A DNA stretch of 64,000 nucleotides from an uncultured Pseudodesulfovibrio sp. (lineage in GTDB: Bacteria > Desulfobacterota > Desulfovibrionia > Desulfovibrionales > Desulfovibrionaceae). Shown here in pieces: positions 1-8,545 of this stretch (position 1 is its first letter; each line of letters begins with the position of its first letter). Made by a program: the position numbers and the translations under genes. The stretch spans positions 1,157,740 to 1,221,739 of the forward strand of contig NZ_OY776488.1 in assembly GCF_963675635.1 (NCBI RefSeq), given 5' to 3'. The notes beneath the pieces were generated by a model. It worked only from the letters and a program-made list of their open reading frames with translations. It did not search any database and was not told where the DNA came from.

Positions 1-149
1 TCAACTATCGCAACATCCTGAATTTCAGAGATGTCCCCGGCATCAAGGAATATTCCATTGGGCACGCCATCATGGCCCGAGCCATCTATGTCGGCATAGA
101 TCAGGCCGTACGGGATATGGTGAAGCTCATCAGAACATTTACGGATTAA
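1..149 (+). CDS. pdxJ: Pyridoxine 5'-phosphate synthase, C-terminal end (partial)
   Basis: Only the last 48 codons are in the window; the frame is open from base 3 to the TAA at 147-149. The visible peptide contains GHAIMARAIYVGIDQAVRDM, which matches the conserved C-terminal part of PdxJ around the GH(S/A)I(V/M)ARA motif. PdxJ condenses 3-amino-2-oxopropyl phosphate with deoxyxylulose 5-phosphate to make pyridoxine 5'-phosphate in the cytosol. The acpS start codon lies 2 bases after the stop, so the two are co-transcribed. The pdxJ-acpS pair is a common bacterial arrangement, which supports both calls. Confidence 0.88.
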   Translation, partial: NYRNILNFRDVPGIKEYSIGHAIMARAIYVGIDQAVRDMVKLIRTFTD

Positions 150-151
150 TC

Positions 152-526
152 ATGATAAAAGGTATTGGTATCGACCTCACGGAACTTAACCGCATTCAGG
201 AATTGTGGGACCGTTTCGGCATGAAATTCGCCCACCGAATCCTGACGGACCGCGAAGTCGAACAATTGCCAGCAATAAACCCAACTAAGCGCTTGGCCGC
301 GCTGTTTGCAGGAAAAGAAGCAGCGGTCAAGGCGTTGGGAACCGGATTTGCTCAAGGCATCCATTTCAAATGCATTGAGATACTTCATGCTCCAAGTGGC
401 AAGCCGGAAATTTTTTTTCTGGGAAAAGGGTTGGAAGAATGCAAAAGGCACGGTGTCACAGCCGCGCATATCTCCTTGACTCATTCCCGTGACACCGCCG
501 GTGCCACCGTGATATTGGAAGGCTAG
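152..526 (+). CDS. acpS: Holo-[acyl-carrier-protein] synthase
   Basis: The 124-residue product moves the 4'-phosphopantetheine arm of CoA onto a serine of apo-ACP, activating it for fatty acid synthesis. The family signature is plain: GIGIDLTELNRI at the N terminus, with Asp8 as a magnesium ligand, and FAGKEAAVKALGTGF around residues 52-66, with Glu56 as the second acidic ligand. Length is normal for AcpS. It starts 2 bases after pdxJ and has no strong Shine-Dalgarno of its own, so it probably relies on translational coupling. The NAD(P)HX repair gene follows after 28 bases. Confidence 0.95.
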   Translation: MIKGIGIDLTELNRIQELWDRFGMKFAHRILTDREVEQLPAINPTKRLAALFAGKEAAVKALGTGFAQGIHFKCIEILHAPSGKPEIFFLGKGLEECKRHGVTAAHISLTHSRDTAGATVILEG

Positions 527-554
527 GTTCACTTAACCCTACTTTGGAGATTGC

Positions 555-2105
555 ATGCTGCTGCCACTTCCAACTCCGGCCGAAATGGCCACATGGGACC
601 GAAAAACCATTGATTCCATTGGCATACCCGGCATCACACTTATGGAATCTGCTAGCCGTGAAGCCGTCAACGTAATCAACGAAGAATACGGGTCTGTGGA
701 TGGAGCAGAGATATTCTGCTTTGTCGGCTCCGGCAACAACGGTGGCGACGGGTTGGCAATAGCACGCCATCTGACTGACCTTGGTGCAAACGTTACAATT
801 TTTCATACCAAGCCCAAAAAGTTATATCGCGGCGAAACCCGCACCAACCTTTTATGGGCGCAACGGCTGGATATCCCGATCAAACATCTGGCAACCGTTA
901 ATGTAGAAAGTCTTTCACAGCCGGATATAATTATTGATGCCATACTTGGCACCGGCTTTTCCGGAAACCTTCGACAGGATTCTCTTGCTCTGATCCAAGC
1001 CATCAATCGACTTGGTGAACGGGCATTTGTTCTGGCCGTAGACATCCCCTCCGGGCTCAACGGAATGACGGGAACCCCGCAGCCTGAAGCTGTTATTGCA
1101 GATGCAACAGCCACATTCGAAGCTCCCAAACTCGGACTGGTCATGCCGGAAGCCGAGAGCTTTGTCGGGACTGTTCACGTATGCCCTATAGGCATCCCAT
1201 TGAAAATACAAAATGATTACAGTGTTGATCACCATCTTATTACCAGAGAAATCATGGAATTGATTCCTCGGATCACCCCAACCATGCACAAAGGCACGGC
1301 GGGACACGTCCTGATCGTTGGCGGCAGTCAAGGATTGACTGGTGCACCTCATCTAGCTGCACTTGGGGCTCTCCGCAGCGGCGCCGGACTTGTCACTATT
1401 GCCTGTCCCGGAGACTTGGCGGATTCGGTCAAATCAGGAAGACCGGACATCATGACCTTCCCACTGAGCACAGGTGTAACCTGGGAACAGAGCATGGCTA
1501 AGCCTTTGCTCAAAGAGTTTGAACGATTTGACGCCGTAGTGCTGGGACCAGGAATGGGGCGATCGCTTGAGACACAGGCTTTCATCCACACGGTCATCAA
1601 CGGATGTACTCTCCCACTTGTTGTCGATGCAGACGCACTGTATGCTGTGGGACAATCCCCGGAGCTGATCAATGCACTCCCGGAACATACCGTTTTGACA
1701 CCTCATCCCGGCGAAATGGCCGGGTTGCTCAAGACAAAAGCAGCCAGTATTCAGGCTGACAGACTTCAGTCTGTACGCACTTTTTCAACTATTTCCGATG
1801 CCACCTTGATACTCAAAGGAGCCGGAACAATCATAGCCGACAGCGACCTGACATGTATCAGCCCGTTTTCCGAACCAAATCTGGCCATAGGCGGCTCGGG
1901 AGACGTCCTTTCCGGCGTTATCGGTTCGCTTATGGCAAGGACCATGCCCCCAATGCAGGCGGCTTGCCTCGGCGTGTATTGGCACGGACTGGCAGGCAAT
2001 GCCCTTAACAATGAATTCCCCATGCGCGGCAATCTCGCATCTGAGATCGCGCACATGTTGCCTCTCGTGGCAACACCAACCAACCAGGAGTACTCACCAT
2101 GCTGA
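555..2105 (+). CDS. nnr: Bifunctional NAD(P)H-hydrate epimerase / ADP-dependent dehydratase
   Basis: A 516-residue fusion that repairs hydrated NADH and NADPH. The N-terminal half (about 1-215) is the YjeF_N epimerase, with VGSGNNGGDGLAIARHL and VDIPSGLNG. The C-terminal half is the ribokinase-like dehydratase, with HKGTAGHVLIVGGSQGLTG, the VDADAL and LTPHPGEMAGLL motifs and the late GGSGDVLSGVIGSLMA loop. A GGAGA ribosome-binding site sits 4 bases before the ATG. Its last 7 bases overlap the start of the CBS gene, so the two are translationally coupled. The fused form is widespread in bacteria. Confidence 0.94.
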   Translation: MLLPLPTPAEMATWDRKTIDSIGIPGITLMESASREAVNVINEEYGSVDGAEIFCFVGSGNNGGDGLAIARHLTDLGANVTIFHTKPKKLYRGETRTNLLWAQRLDIPIKHLATVNVESLSQPDIIIDAILGTGFSGNLRQDSLALIQAINRLGERAFVLAVDIPSGLNGMTGTPQPEAVIADATATFEAPKLGLVMPEAESFVGTVHVCPIGIPLKIQNDYSVDHHLITREIMELIPRITPTMHKGTAGHVLIVGGSQGLTGAPHLAALGALRSGAGLVTIACPGDLADSVKSGRPDIMTFPLSTGVTWEQSMAKPLLKEFERFDAVVLGPGMGRSLETQAFIHTVINGCTLPLVVDADALYAVGQSPELINALPEHTVLTPHPGEMAGLLKTKAASIQADRLQSVRTFSTISDATLILKGAGTIIADSDLTCISPFSEPNLAIGGSGDVLSGVIGSLMARTMPPMQAACLGVYWHGLAGNALNNEFPMRGNLASEIAHMLPLVATPTNQEYSPC

Positions 2106-2548
2106 CAGCAAAAGACATCATGACCACGGAATGTATCACTCTGACCCCTGACACTGAAATTGCCACTGCAGCCAAGAGTCTGCTGGACAACAAAATCAAC
2201 GGTGCTCCCGTCATTGATAATGGCGTTGTTGTAGGCGTTCTCTGCCAGTCTGACCTGGTAGCTCAACAAAAAAAGATCACCATGCCTTCCTTCTTCACAC
2301 TGCTCGACGGAGTCTTTCCGCTTTCGTCTCATGACGAACTGGAACGCGAAATGAAAAAAATTGCTGCGACCACAGTGGCCGAAGCAATGACTCCGGCTCC
2401 GACATTCATCACCACGGAAACGAGCATTGAAGACATTGCCACCATGATGGCCAATGAAAAACTTTACACCCTGCCGGTCGTAGAAAACGACAAACTTGTT
2501 GGCGTAGTCGGCAAAGAAGATGTGCTCAAAACACTCTTGAAGGCGTAA
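2099..2548 (+). CDS. Tandem CBS-domain protein
   Basis: A 149-residue protein made almost wholly of two CBS repeats. The first begins at AKDIMTTECITLTPDTEI and the second at VAEAMTPAPTFITTETSI; each ends with the usual (L)PVV-type strand followed by a glycine and DL or ED. CBS pairs bind adenosine nucleotides and sense energy charge. There is no attached enzyme or channel domain, so its target is unknown. AGGAG lies 8 bases before the ATG, inside the end of nnr. Its position between nnr and tsaE is typical of Desulfovibrio-type genomes, as far as I recall. Confidence 0.9.
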   Translation: MLTAKDIMTTECITLTPDTEIATAAKSLLDNKINGAPVIDNGVVVGVLCQSDLVAQQKKITMPSFFTLLDGVFPLSSHDELEREMKKIAATTVAEAMTPAPTFITTETSIEDIATMMANEKLYTLPVVENDKLVGVVGKEDVLKTLLKA

Positions 2549-2561
2549 CTCAGGAATTTAC

Positions 2562-3047
2562 ATGGATGTAAAAATTCACCTTCAAAATGCGGAAGCCACC
2601 CTTGAATTGGGCATATTTTTGGCAAATCTGGTAAAAAAAATGCCCAATCCACCCTCATTACTCTTGCAAGGCGACCTCGGTTCAGGCAAAACCACGTTGG
2701 TCAGAGGATTTGTGGAATCCCTGCCAGGCTCGGAAATGGCGGAAGTTTCCAGCCCAAGCTTCAACATTTTCAACCTGTATCCCACGACGCCACCTGTGGC
2801 GCACTTTGATTTATACAGATTGGAAGACATGCCTCCGGATGATTCCCTCTTTGAACAGTTGGAAGACCCGGAGACCATCACGATCATTGAATGGATTCAA
2901 TTTCTTGACCGTGAGCTCTGGCCCGAAGAAGCCCTATTCATTGTATGGACTCCTTCAGAAGCCGGAAGGGAGCTGACTTTACATGCAATGGGTAAGACGG
3001 CATCGACACTTGTTCAGGCCGTAGCACAGGAACGAGAACAGCAATAG
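2562..3047 (+). CDS. tsaE: tRNA threonylcarbamoyladenosine biosynthesis ATPase TsaE
   Basis: A 161-residue P-loop protein needed, with TsaB, TsaC and TsaD, for t6A37 modification of ANN-decoding tRNAs. The Walker A motif GDLGSGKTT is at residues 37-45, followed by the family pattern SSPSFNIFNLY and HFDLYRLED, then IIEW near residue 110. Length fits TsaE (about 150-165). It lies 13 bases after the CBS gene and 19 before lysC, inside the same run of genes. Confidence 0.93.
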   Translation: MDVKIHLQNAEATLELGIFLANLVKKMPNPPSLLLQGDLGSGKTTLVRGFVESLPGSEMAEVSSPSFNIFNLYPTTPPVAHFDLYRLEDMPPDDSLFEQLEDPETITIIEWIQFLDRELWPEEALFIVWTPSEAGRELTLHAMGKTASTLVQAVAQEREQQ

Positions 3048-3066
3048 AGATAGAGCAGAACGCATC

Positions 3067-4296
3067 ATGAACATTGTCGTACAAAAATTCGGCGGCACAT
3101 CGGTCCGCAACCTTGAGTGCCAACGCCAGGTCATGCAGAAAGTCCTTCGCCCTTATCGTGAAGGCAACAAAGTCATTGTGGTTCTCTCGGCCATGTCCGG
3201 TGAGACCAACCGACTCCTCAGCATGGCCAAGGAATGGTCGGAGAATCCCGACCCGGCTGAAGCCGATTCTCTAGTCTCTACCGGCGAACAGGTTTCCTGC
3301 GCGCTCTTTGCCATGTTGCTCAAACAACAAGGCGTTAAATGTCGTTCCGTCCTGGGCTTTCAGGCCCCTGTAAAAACAAACAAAGCTTATGGAAAAGCTC
3401 GTATCGTAGATATAGATGCGGAAAAGCTCAAAGCAATGCTCCATGAGTACGACGTTCTGGTCGTGGCCGGTTTCCAGGGATGTGACGAAGATATGCGCAT
3501 CACCACTCTGGGACGTGGGGGGTCAGACACCTCCGCCGTGGCGCTTGCCGCTGCCATCAATGCGGATGTTTGTGAGATATATACAGATGTGCCGGGCGTC
3601 TTTACCACCGACCCGAACATGTGCAAGGATGCACGAAAAATGGACATGATCGCCTATGACGAGATGCTGGAAATGGCCAGCATGGGTGCCAAGGTACTCC
3701 AGATCCGTTCCGTTGAATTTGCCAAAAAATATAATGTAACAGTTCATGTCCGCTCCACTTTTTCCGATGAGCCGGGCACTATAGTCACTCAGGAGGATGA
3801 AATGATGGAATCCGTTCTTGTTTCCGGAATAGCATATGACAAGGATCAGGCTCAAATTACGCTGGTACACGTCAAGGACAACCCGGGCGTATCCGCACAA
3901 ATTTTCTCCCCCCTGGCTGAAATGAATATTCTTGTCGACATGATCGTCCAAAGCCCGAGCAAAGACGGACTGACCGACATGACGTTTACCGTCCCTCGTG
4001 CGGATGTTGATGAAACCATTAGGATTCTCTCCAAACTCCAATACGAAATCGGTTACGAAGAGCTAACACACAACCTCAATGTCTCAAAAATCTCGATTAT
4101 CGGCGTCGGCATGCGGAACCATTCTGGAGTCGCCTCAAGGGCATTCCAGGCGCTTGCCGATGAGAACGTGAACATCCTGATGATCAGCACATCCGAGATC
4201 AAGGTCACCTGCCTGATCGACGATAAGTACACCGAACTGGCCGTACGCACACTCCATAAAGCCTTCAGCTTGGAGGAAGGCAAACACATAGAGTAA
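3067..4296 (+). CDS. lysC: Aspartate kinase, alpha form (full length)
   Basis: The 409-residue enzyme phosphorylates L-aspartate, the first step to lysine, methionine, threonine and diaminopimelate. The kinase domain (about 1-240) opens with VQKFGGTSV and contains TTLGRGGSDTSAVALAAA and YTDVPGVFTTDP. The C-terminal part (about 260-405) holds two ACT domains that normally bind lysine and/or threonine for feedback control. A strong in-frame ribosome-binding site lies inside the gene at 3791-3796 and would give a separate beta subunit (see that entry). It sits 3 bases before cimA, linking aspartate-family and isoleucine supply. Confidence 0.96.
   Translation: MNIVVQKFGGTSVRNLECQRQVMQKVLRPYREGNKVIVVLSAMSGETNRLLSMAKEWSENPDPAEADSLVSTGEQVSCALFAMLLKQQGVKCRSVLGFQAPVKTNKAYGKARIVDIDAEKLKAMLHEYDVLVVAGFQGCDEDMRITTLGRGGSDTSAVALAAAINADVCEIYTDVPGVFTTDPNMCKDARKMDMIAYDEMLEMASMGAKVLQIRSVEFAKKYNVTVHVRSTFSDEPGTIVTQEDEMMESVLVSGIAYDKDQAQITLVHVKDNPGVSAQIFSPLAEMNILVDMIVQSPSKDGLTDMTFTVPRADVDETIRILSKLQYEIGYEELTHNLNVSKISIIGVGMRNHSGVASRAFQALADENVNILMISTSEIKVTCLIDDKYTELAVRTLHKAFSLEEGKHIE
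3791..3807 (+). promoter_or_regulatory. Internal ribosome-binding site and start pair within lysC
   Basis: AGGAGG is followed by ATGAA and then ATGATG, both ATGs in the lysC frame. This is a better Shine-Dalgarno than the one in front of the full-length lysC start, and it falls at the junction between the kinase and ACT domains. Confidence 0.65.
3802..4296 (+). CDS. Aspartate kinase beta subunit from an internal in-frame start (predicted)
   Basis: Inside lysC a perfect AGGAGG (3791-3796) precedes the in-frame ATG at 3802 by 5 bases and a second ATG at 3805 by 8 bases. Translation from here gives a 163-164 residue polypeptide starting MMESVLVSGIAYD, which is the two-ACT regulatory half without the kinase domain. 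Known alpha2beta2 aspartokinases, such as B. subtilis LysC and those of Corynebacterium and Thermus, make a beta subunit of about this size from an in-frame internal start. Expression here is inference; the site itself is seen directly. Confidence 0.6.
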   Translation: MMESVLVSGIAYDKDQAQITLVHVKDNPGVSAQIFSPLAEMNILVDMIVQSPSKDGLTDMTFTVPRADVDETIRILSKLQYEIGYEELTHNLNVSKISIIGVGMRNHSGVASRAFQALADENVNILMISTSEIKVTCLIDDKYTELAVRTLHKAFSLEEGKHIE

Positions 4297-4299
4297 TCA

Positions 4300-5901
4300 A
4301 TGAGACACGTAACGATTTATGACACGACTTTACGCGATGGAGCACAAGCAGAGGAACTGAATTTCACAGCTCAGGACAAGATCCGCATAGCCCATAAACT
4401 GGATGATCTTGGGATACATTATATTGAAGGCGGTTGGCCTGGAGCCAACCCGACTGACCAGAAATTCTTTGATAGAATCAAAGAACATACGTTTACCAAT
4501 GCCAAATTAACGGCATTCGGCTCGACCCATTTCGCAAAAACAACCCCGGAAAAAGATCCAAATCTTGCAGGGTTACTGAACGCGGGCACATCGGTCATCA
4601 CCATTTTCGGAAAATCCTGGGATCTGCATGCAACTACTGCACTCGGTATTCCCCTTGAACGCAATCTGGAACTGATAGCCAACAGCATCCGGTACCTCAA
4701 CGAACGAGTGGACGAAGTCATCTTTGATGCCGAACACTTTTTTGACGGATTCAAGCACAACCCGGAATATGCAATTCAAGCGATTCAGGCCGCACATGAA
4801 GCCGGTGCAGCACGACTCATCCTATGCGACACCAACGGCGGCTCCCTGCCATTCCAGATAGCTGAAGCCATGAAAGCTGTCCAAAAGGTCCTCCCTGAAG
4901 CCCAGTTGGGTATTCACGCTCACAACGACTCGGAACTGGCCGTCGCCAACTCCCTTGAAGCCGTCCGCCGTGGTGCGACACAGGTTCAAGGCACCATCAA
5001 CGGGTATGGGGAACGATGCGGCAATGCGAATCTTTGTTCGATCATTCCCAACCTTGACATCAAAATGGGTATTGAAACGATCGGCCGAGAAAACCTGCCG
5101 AAACTTTTGAACACATCACATTTCGTCAGTGAGACCGGCAACCTGCGACCGTTCATGCGCCAACCATTTGTTGGAGCATCTGCTTTTGCTCACAAAGGCG
5201 GTATTCATGTTTCCGCCATTCTCAAGGACTCCAGGACATACGAGCATATCGACCCCAAATCTGTCGGTAATGAACAACGCGTCCTGCTCTCGGATCAGGC
5301 GGGTAAGTCAAACATCCTGTTCAAAGCCAAAGAGCTTGGATATGATTTGGGAAAGAATGATCCTACAGTGGATCGTCTGCTCAAAGAACTTAAGCAGCGT
5401 GAAAGCATGGGGTACGAATACTCTGTTGCCGACGCATCCTTTGAACTCATTCTACAGGAAGCCTTGGGCAAACCGCTCAACTACTTCCATTTCCAGAATT
5501 TCTTCGTAGTAGATGCAAAGCGTGAAGAAGATCCCGAACCTTTTACCGAGGCCACGGTTATCGTGGAAGTCAAAGGACAGCAGGAACATACGGCCGCTAC
5601 TGGTATGGGGCCGGTTAACGCCCTTGACCGAGCCTTGCGCAAAGGACTTGAACGTTTCTATCCACAATTGAGTGAAATCCGACTGCTGGACTTCAAGGTT
5701 CGCGTCTTGTCGGGAGCCGTCCGCGATACTGGCGGCACAGCATCCTTTGTCCGGGTTTTGGTGGAAACGGGTGACCAACATGAACGCTGGACCACCATGG
5801 GCGTTTCCCACAACATCATCGAAGCAAGTTGGCAGGCCGTTGTCGACGCAATTAACTACAAACTCTTCAAGGACGACGCCAGGCGTAAGAAAAACGCTTA
5901 A
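4300..5901 (+). CDS. cimA: (R)-Citramalate synthase
   Basis: A 533-residue member of the isopropylmalate/homocitrate synthase family. It condenses pyruvate with acetyl-CoA to citramalate, the entry to threonine-independent isoleucine synthesis. The HMGL-like barrel starts with YDTTLRDGAQAEELNF (Arg12, Asp13) and has the metal-site region LGIHAHNDSELAVANSLEA and INGYGERCGNANL. The C-terminal part from about residue 390 is a LeuA-type dimerisation/allosteric domain. The RDGAQ(A)E form and the total length favour CimA over LeuA. It follows lysC by 3 bases and ends the operon at a strong terminator. Confidence 0.9.
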   Translation: MRHVTIYDTTLRDGAQAEELNFTAQDKIRIAHKLDDLGIHYIEGGWPGANPTDQKFFDRIKEHTFTNAKLTAFGSTHFAKTTPEKDPNLAGLLNAGTSVITIFGKSWDLHATTALGIPLERNLELIANSIRYLNERVDEVIFDAEHFFDGFKHNPEYAIQAIQAAHEAGAARLILCDTNGGSLPFQIAEAMKAVQKVLPEAQLGIHAHNDSELAVANSLEAVRRGATQVQGTINGYGERCGNANLCSIIPNLDIKMGIETIGRENLPKLLNTSHFVSETGNLRPFMRQPFVGASAFAHKGGIHVSAILKDSRTYEHIDPKSVGNEQRVLLSDQAGKSNILFKAKELGYDLGKNDPTVDRLLKELKQRESMGYEYSVADASFELILQEALGKPLNYFHFQNFFVVDAKREEDPEPFTEATVIVEVKGQQEHTAATGMGPVNALDRALRKGLERFYPQLSEIRLLDFKVRVLSGAVRDTGGTASFVRVLVETGDQHERWTTMGVSHNIIEASWQAVVDAINYKLFKDDARRKKNA

Positions 5902-5923
5902 TCGTCCCCAGAAACCACATCAT

Positions 5924-5955
5924 AAAGCCGGAAAGCAAACGCCTTCCGGCTTTTT
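5924..5955 (+). terminator. Rho-independent terminator after cimA
   Basis: A 10-bp stem, AAAGCCGGAA paired with TTCCGGCTTT, has a 10-base loop and runs into T5. It lies 23 bases after the cimA stop and just before the end of the convergent EAL/HDOD gene, which it may also serve weakly. Confidence 0.9.
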
Positions 5956-5968
5956 CATACGATCCAGA

Positions 5969-7228
5969 TCAATTATGCATGTCACTCAACTGTTGGGCAG
6001 TCCATTTAGCGGCCTTCATATACTCCGCTGCCATTTCTGCACAATTCGCATCATACCGCCTCAAGATACCGCTAGCCGCTTTGCAGTTCCCAGATTCAAC
6101 GGACTCCATCATGCTGATTAATCTCTGGCATTCATTGGCTTCTCCACAAAGACCTGCCCTAACATCTTCATCCAAGGGGATATCTTCCAAAGCTTTTTCC
6201 ATGGGAAACGACAACAAAGCATCAAGCTTGGAAAACAGGCCCAGCATGAACAAGCAATCAGATGACAGCTTGACTCCATCGGTCAGTACAGCAAATCGAG
6301 AAAGGAATCGCGCCCGATGCAAAGCCGTATAAGCTACTTCTTCACCTTTGGGCGTAGAATCCAAGTCAGTCATCGCCACAACTGTCGCCCAATGCTTGAG
6401 TTCCTTCAAACCAAGCAATGCGACTGCTTGCTGTATGGACTTTATCTGAGTCCGAAAACCAAAGGATGAGGAATTGATGTATCGAAGAATACGATAACTC
6501 ATTGAGATATCGGAAGCGATTATCGAAGACAAATCATCTATACCACATTCAGGATTATTCAACTCTCCCAGCAATTGCAACTTGGCTACTGATACCGATC
6601 GAAGTCCATCAACCTTCGCGCTCTCGGGAACACCAAAAAATGATCCATGGAAATATTTGAAACCGAGCGCACGAGCACCTTCATAGGTTTCCCAATCTTC
6701 AATATTTGCAGCGAGCAACATCCCTTCATAATTCTTGAATTTTCGACGAAGTGCGACGATTTCAGCAGGATTTTTGCCAGTCATCGACACAGTAAGCATG
6801 CTGCATCGCCCCAGAAGAGAGGCAAGAACATCTGGCTCGACGTCACAATCAACAGCAAGAACACCACCTTCTTCACCTATGGTGTCTGCGAGATGCAAAC
6901 ATTGTGAGATGTTTGCCGCTTTACCAACCATTGCAATAATACAATCATCCATGTTTTCAGGAAGAATGGAGCGATCAATAGGATGTTCCCCTTGTATGGA
7001 AAGAAAAATCTTCTTCCCTATCAAACCTCCCACGCTGCACGCTGACATGTAAGCCACTTGCTCCGCAACCAATTGAGCATCATTGCATTGAGTTGGAGTA
7101 TCTCCGTTAACCCCGACATCATTTATGACAAACCGGTATCCGCACACCGATTTCTCACGATCAAAAACTGGCTGCCTCACAACAAGCTGCTGTCTTAGTT
7201 CCTGAACACCTGCGGCTTCCTCCCCCAT
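5969..7228 (-). CDS. EAL-like/HDOD (YuxH-type) signalling protein
   Basis: A protein of about 419 residues with a degenerate EAL-like N-terminal half that begins RQQLVVRQPVFDREKSVCGY and lacks the EAL and metal-binding motifs, followed by an HDOD domain (about 205-400) with the pattern LNNPECGIDDLSSIIASD, ISMSYRILRYINS and IQQAVALLGLKELKHW. Such YuxH-like proteins act in regulation, often of motility or c-di-GMP output, without being active phosphodiesterases. I chose the ATG at 7228 because GGGAG lies 8 bases upstream; the in-frame ATG at 7243 has no ribosome-binding site. Confidence 0.85.
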   Translation of the reverse strand: MGEEAAGVQELRQQLVVRQPVFDREKSVCGYRFVINDVGVNGDTPTQCNDAQLVAEQVAYMSACSVGGLIGKKIFLSIQGEHPIDRSILPENMDDCIIAMVGKAANISQCLHLADTIGEEGGVLAVDCDVEPDVLASLLGRCSMLTVSMTGKNPAEIVALRRKFKNYEGMLLAANIEDWETYEGARALGFKYFHGSFFGVPESAKVDGLRSVSVAKLQLLGELNNPECGIDDLSSIIASDISMSYRILRYINSSSFGFRTQIKSIQQAVALLGLKELKHWATVVAMTDLDSTPKGEEVAYTALHRARFLSRFAVLTDGVKLSSDCLFMLGLFSKLDALLSFPMEKALEDIPLDEDVRAGLCGEANECQRLISMMESVESGNCKAASGILRRYDANCAEMAAEYMKAAKWTAQQLSDMHN

Positions 7229-7408
7229 CTCAACATCTCCCATTATTTAAGAATCTTACACTGATACATGAGTTGACTACCTTGAATGGTGTAATCAAGT
7301 TGTTCCTATTTTGGGTAACACATTTTTAAATATAGTGAACCCCAACAAACACTTAGCGCCAATAGATACTATTCTCCCTCTTCGTTTGTTTAACCTCACT
7401 TTCTACGA

Positions 7409-7443
7409 TAAAAAAAGACCGCCCGGCTCAAAGCCGAACGGTC
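7409..7443 (-). terminator. Rho-independent terminator after gap
   Basis: Read on the minus strand, GACCGTTCGGCT pairs with AGCCGGGCGGTC around a TTG loop, with one mismatch, and is followed by T7. It lies 26 bases after the gap stop codon. The rest of 7229-7408, upstream of the HDOD gene, is fairly AT-rich; I see no convincing gene or promoter in it. Confidence 0.88.
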
Positions 7444-7468
7444 CCTGTTATTTTGATGCAAGAATCTG

Positions 7469-8452
7469 TTACAGCATTCCAGCAACCTTTTTGGTCAGCC
7501 GCAAAAGTTGATTGGTAAAACCTGCTTCATTATCATACCAGATGATCAGCTTGAGCTGTGTACCACCCATAACGCGGGTGAGCTGTGAATCGACAACGCC
7601 ACCAAAAGTCGAGCCCATGAAGTCCACGGAAACCAGCGGTTCTTCGGTGTACCCCATGGATTCGTTGGCTGCTGCCTTGAGGGCCGCATTGACTTCTTCA
7701 ACAGTGGTTTCCCTTTTCAATTCACAAACAAGGTCCACCAAAGAAACGTTCGGGGTCGGCACACGAATAGCCATGCCGTCAAGGACACCGTTCAGTTCAG
7801 GAATAACAAGGCCAACAGCTTTGGCTGCACCAGTCGTAGTGGGCACCATGTTCACGGCACAGGCACGGGCGCGACGCAGATCCTTATGAGATCCGTCAAG
7901 CACACGCTGACTCATGGTATACGAATGCACCGTATTCATGATGCCGTGTTTGATGCCAAACAGGTCATTGATAACCTTGGCAACAGGGGCCAGGCAGTTG
8001 GTGGTGCAGGATGCATTGGAAATAATATTATGTTCAGGCTTGAGAGTATCATCATTGACGCTCATGACAACGGTGACATCGGGGTCTTGGCCTGGGGCAG
8101 AAATAATGACCTTTTTTGCACCGCAGTCGAGCATCTTCTGGCAGTTCTCGCGATCACGGAATTTACCAGTGGATTCCACCACGATATCACAACCAAGGTC
8201 ACCCCAAGTCCACTCGCCGGGAGCATTCCGAGTCACAGTAACGGGTTTTCCGCACACCATGAAACCGTCAGCAGTGGGTTCCACATCGAGAAAGCGACCA
8301 TGTACTGAATCATATTTGAGCAGATGAGCCAGATCCTCATTGGAAGCACGAGCATTAACCGCTACCAACTCCAATTCGCTTTCTTCCGCCAACAAACGAG
8401 CGAGATACCGTCCGATCCGTCCAAAGCCATTCAAACCAATCTTTGTAGCCAT
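7469..8452 (-). CDS. gap: Glyceraldehyde-3-phosphate dehydrogenase, type I
   Basis: A 327-residue enzyme that interconverts glyceraldehyde 3-phosphate and 1,3-bisphosphoglycerate in glycolysis or gluconeogenesis. It has the nucleotide-binding GLNGFGRIGR, catalytic Cys149 in NASCTTNCLAP, and the late WYDNEAGF motif. The acidic residue that normally follows the second beta strand and holds the adenosine ribose of NAD is absent: the sequence reads VAVNARASN, with Ala34-Arg35, which might change cofactor choice. A strong GGAGGAG site precedes the ATG. The gene has its own promoter and terminator, so it is probably monocistronic. Confidence 0.96.
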   Translation of the reverse strand: MATKIGLNGFGRIGRYLARLLAEESELELVAVNARASNEDLAHLLKYDSVHGRFLDVEPTADGFMVCGKPVTVTRNAPGEWTWGDLGCDIVVESTGKFRDRENCQKMLDCGAKKVIISAPGQDPDVTVVMSVNDDTLKPEHNIISNASCTTNCLAPVAKVINDLFGIKHGIMNTVHSYTMSQRVLDGSHKDLRRARACAVNMVPTTTGAAKAVGLVIPELNGVLDGMAIRVPTPNVSLVDLVCELKRETTVEEVNAALKAAANESMGYTEEPLVSVDFMGSTFGGVVDSQLTRVMGGTQLKLIIWYDNEAGFTNQLLRLTKKVAGML

Positions 8453-8510
8453 GTCAGGCTCCTCCTGTGGATATACGATTGTTCGATTCTGATAATCTTA
8501 AAAGTAAGCA

Positions 8511-8539
8511 ACAATACTTATACAATGATTTTCCGTCAA
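8511..8539 (-). promoter_or_regulatory. Sigma70-type promoter for gap
   Basis: On the minus strand TTGACG (8539-8534) and TATTGT (8516-8511) are separated by exactly 17 bases. The predicted transcript start is about 50 bases upstream of the gap ATG. Confidence 0.6.
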
Positions 8540-8545
8540 CGGCGT

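Noticed and set aside
8481-8489. GTTCGATTC, which resembles a tRNA T loop
   Set aside because: The flanking bases do not form a T stem, and no acceptor or anticodon arm is present; it is in the gap promoter region.
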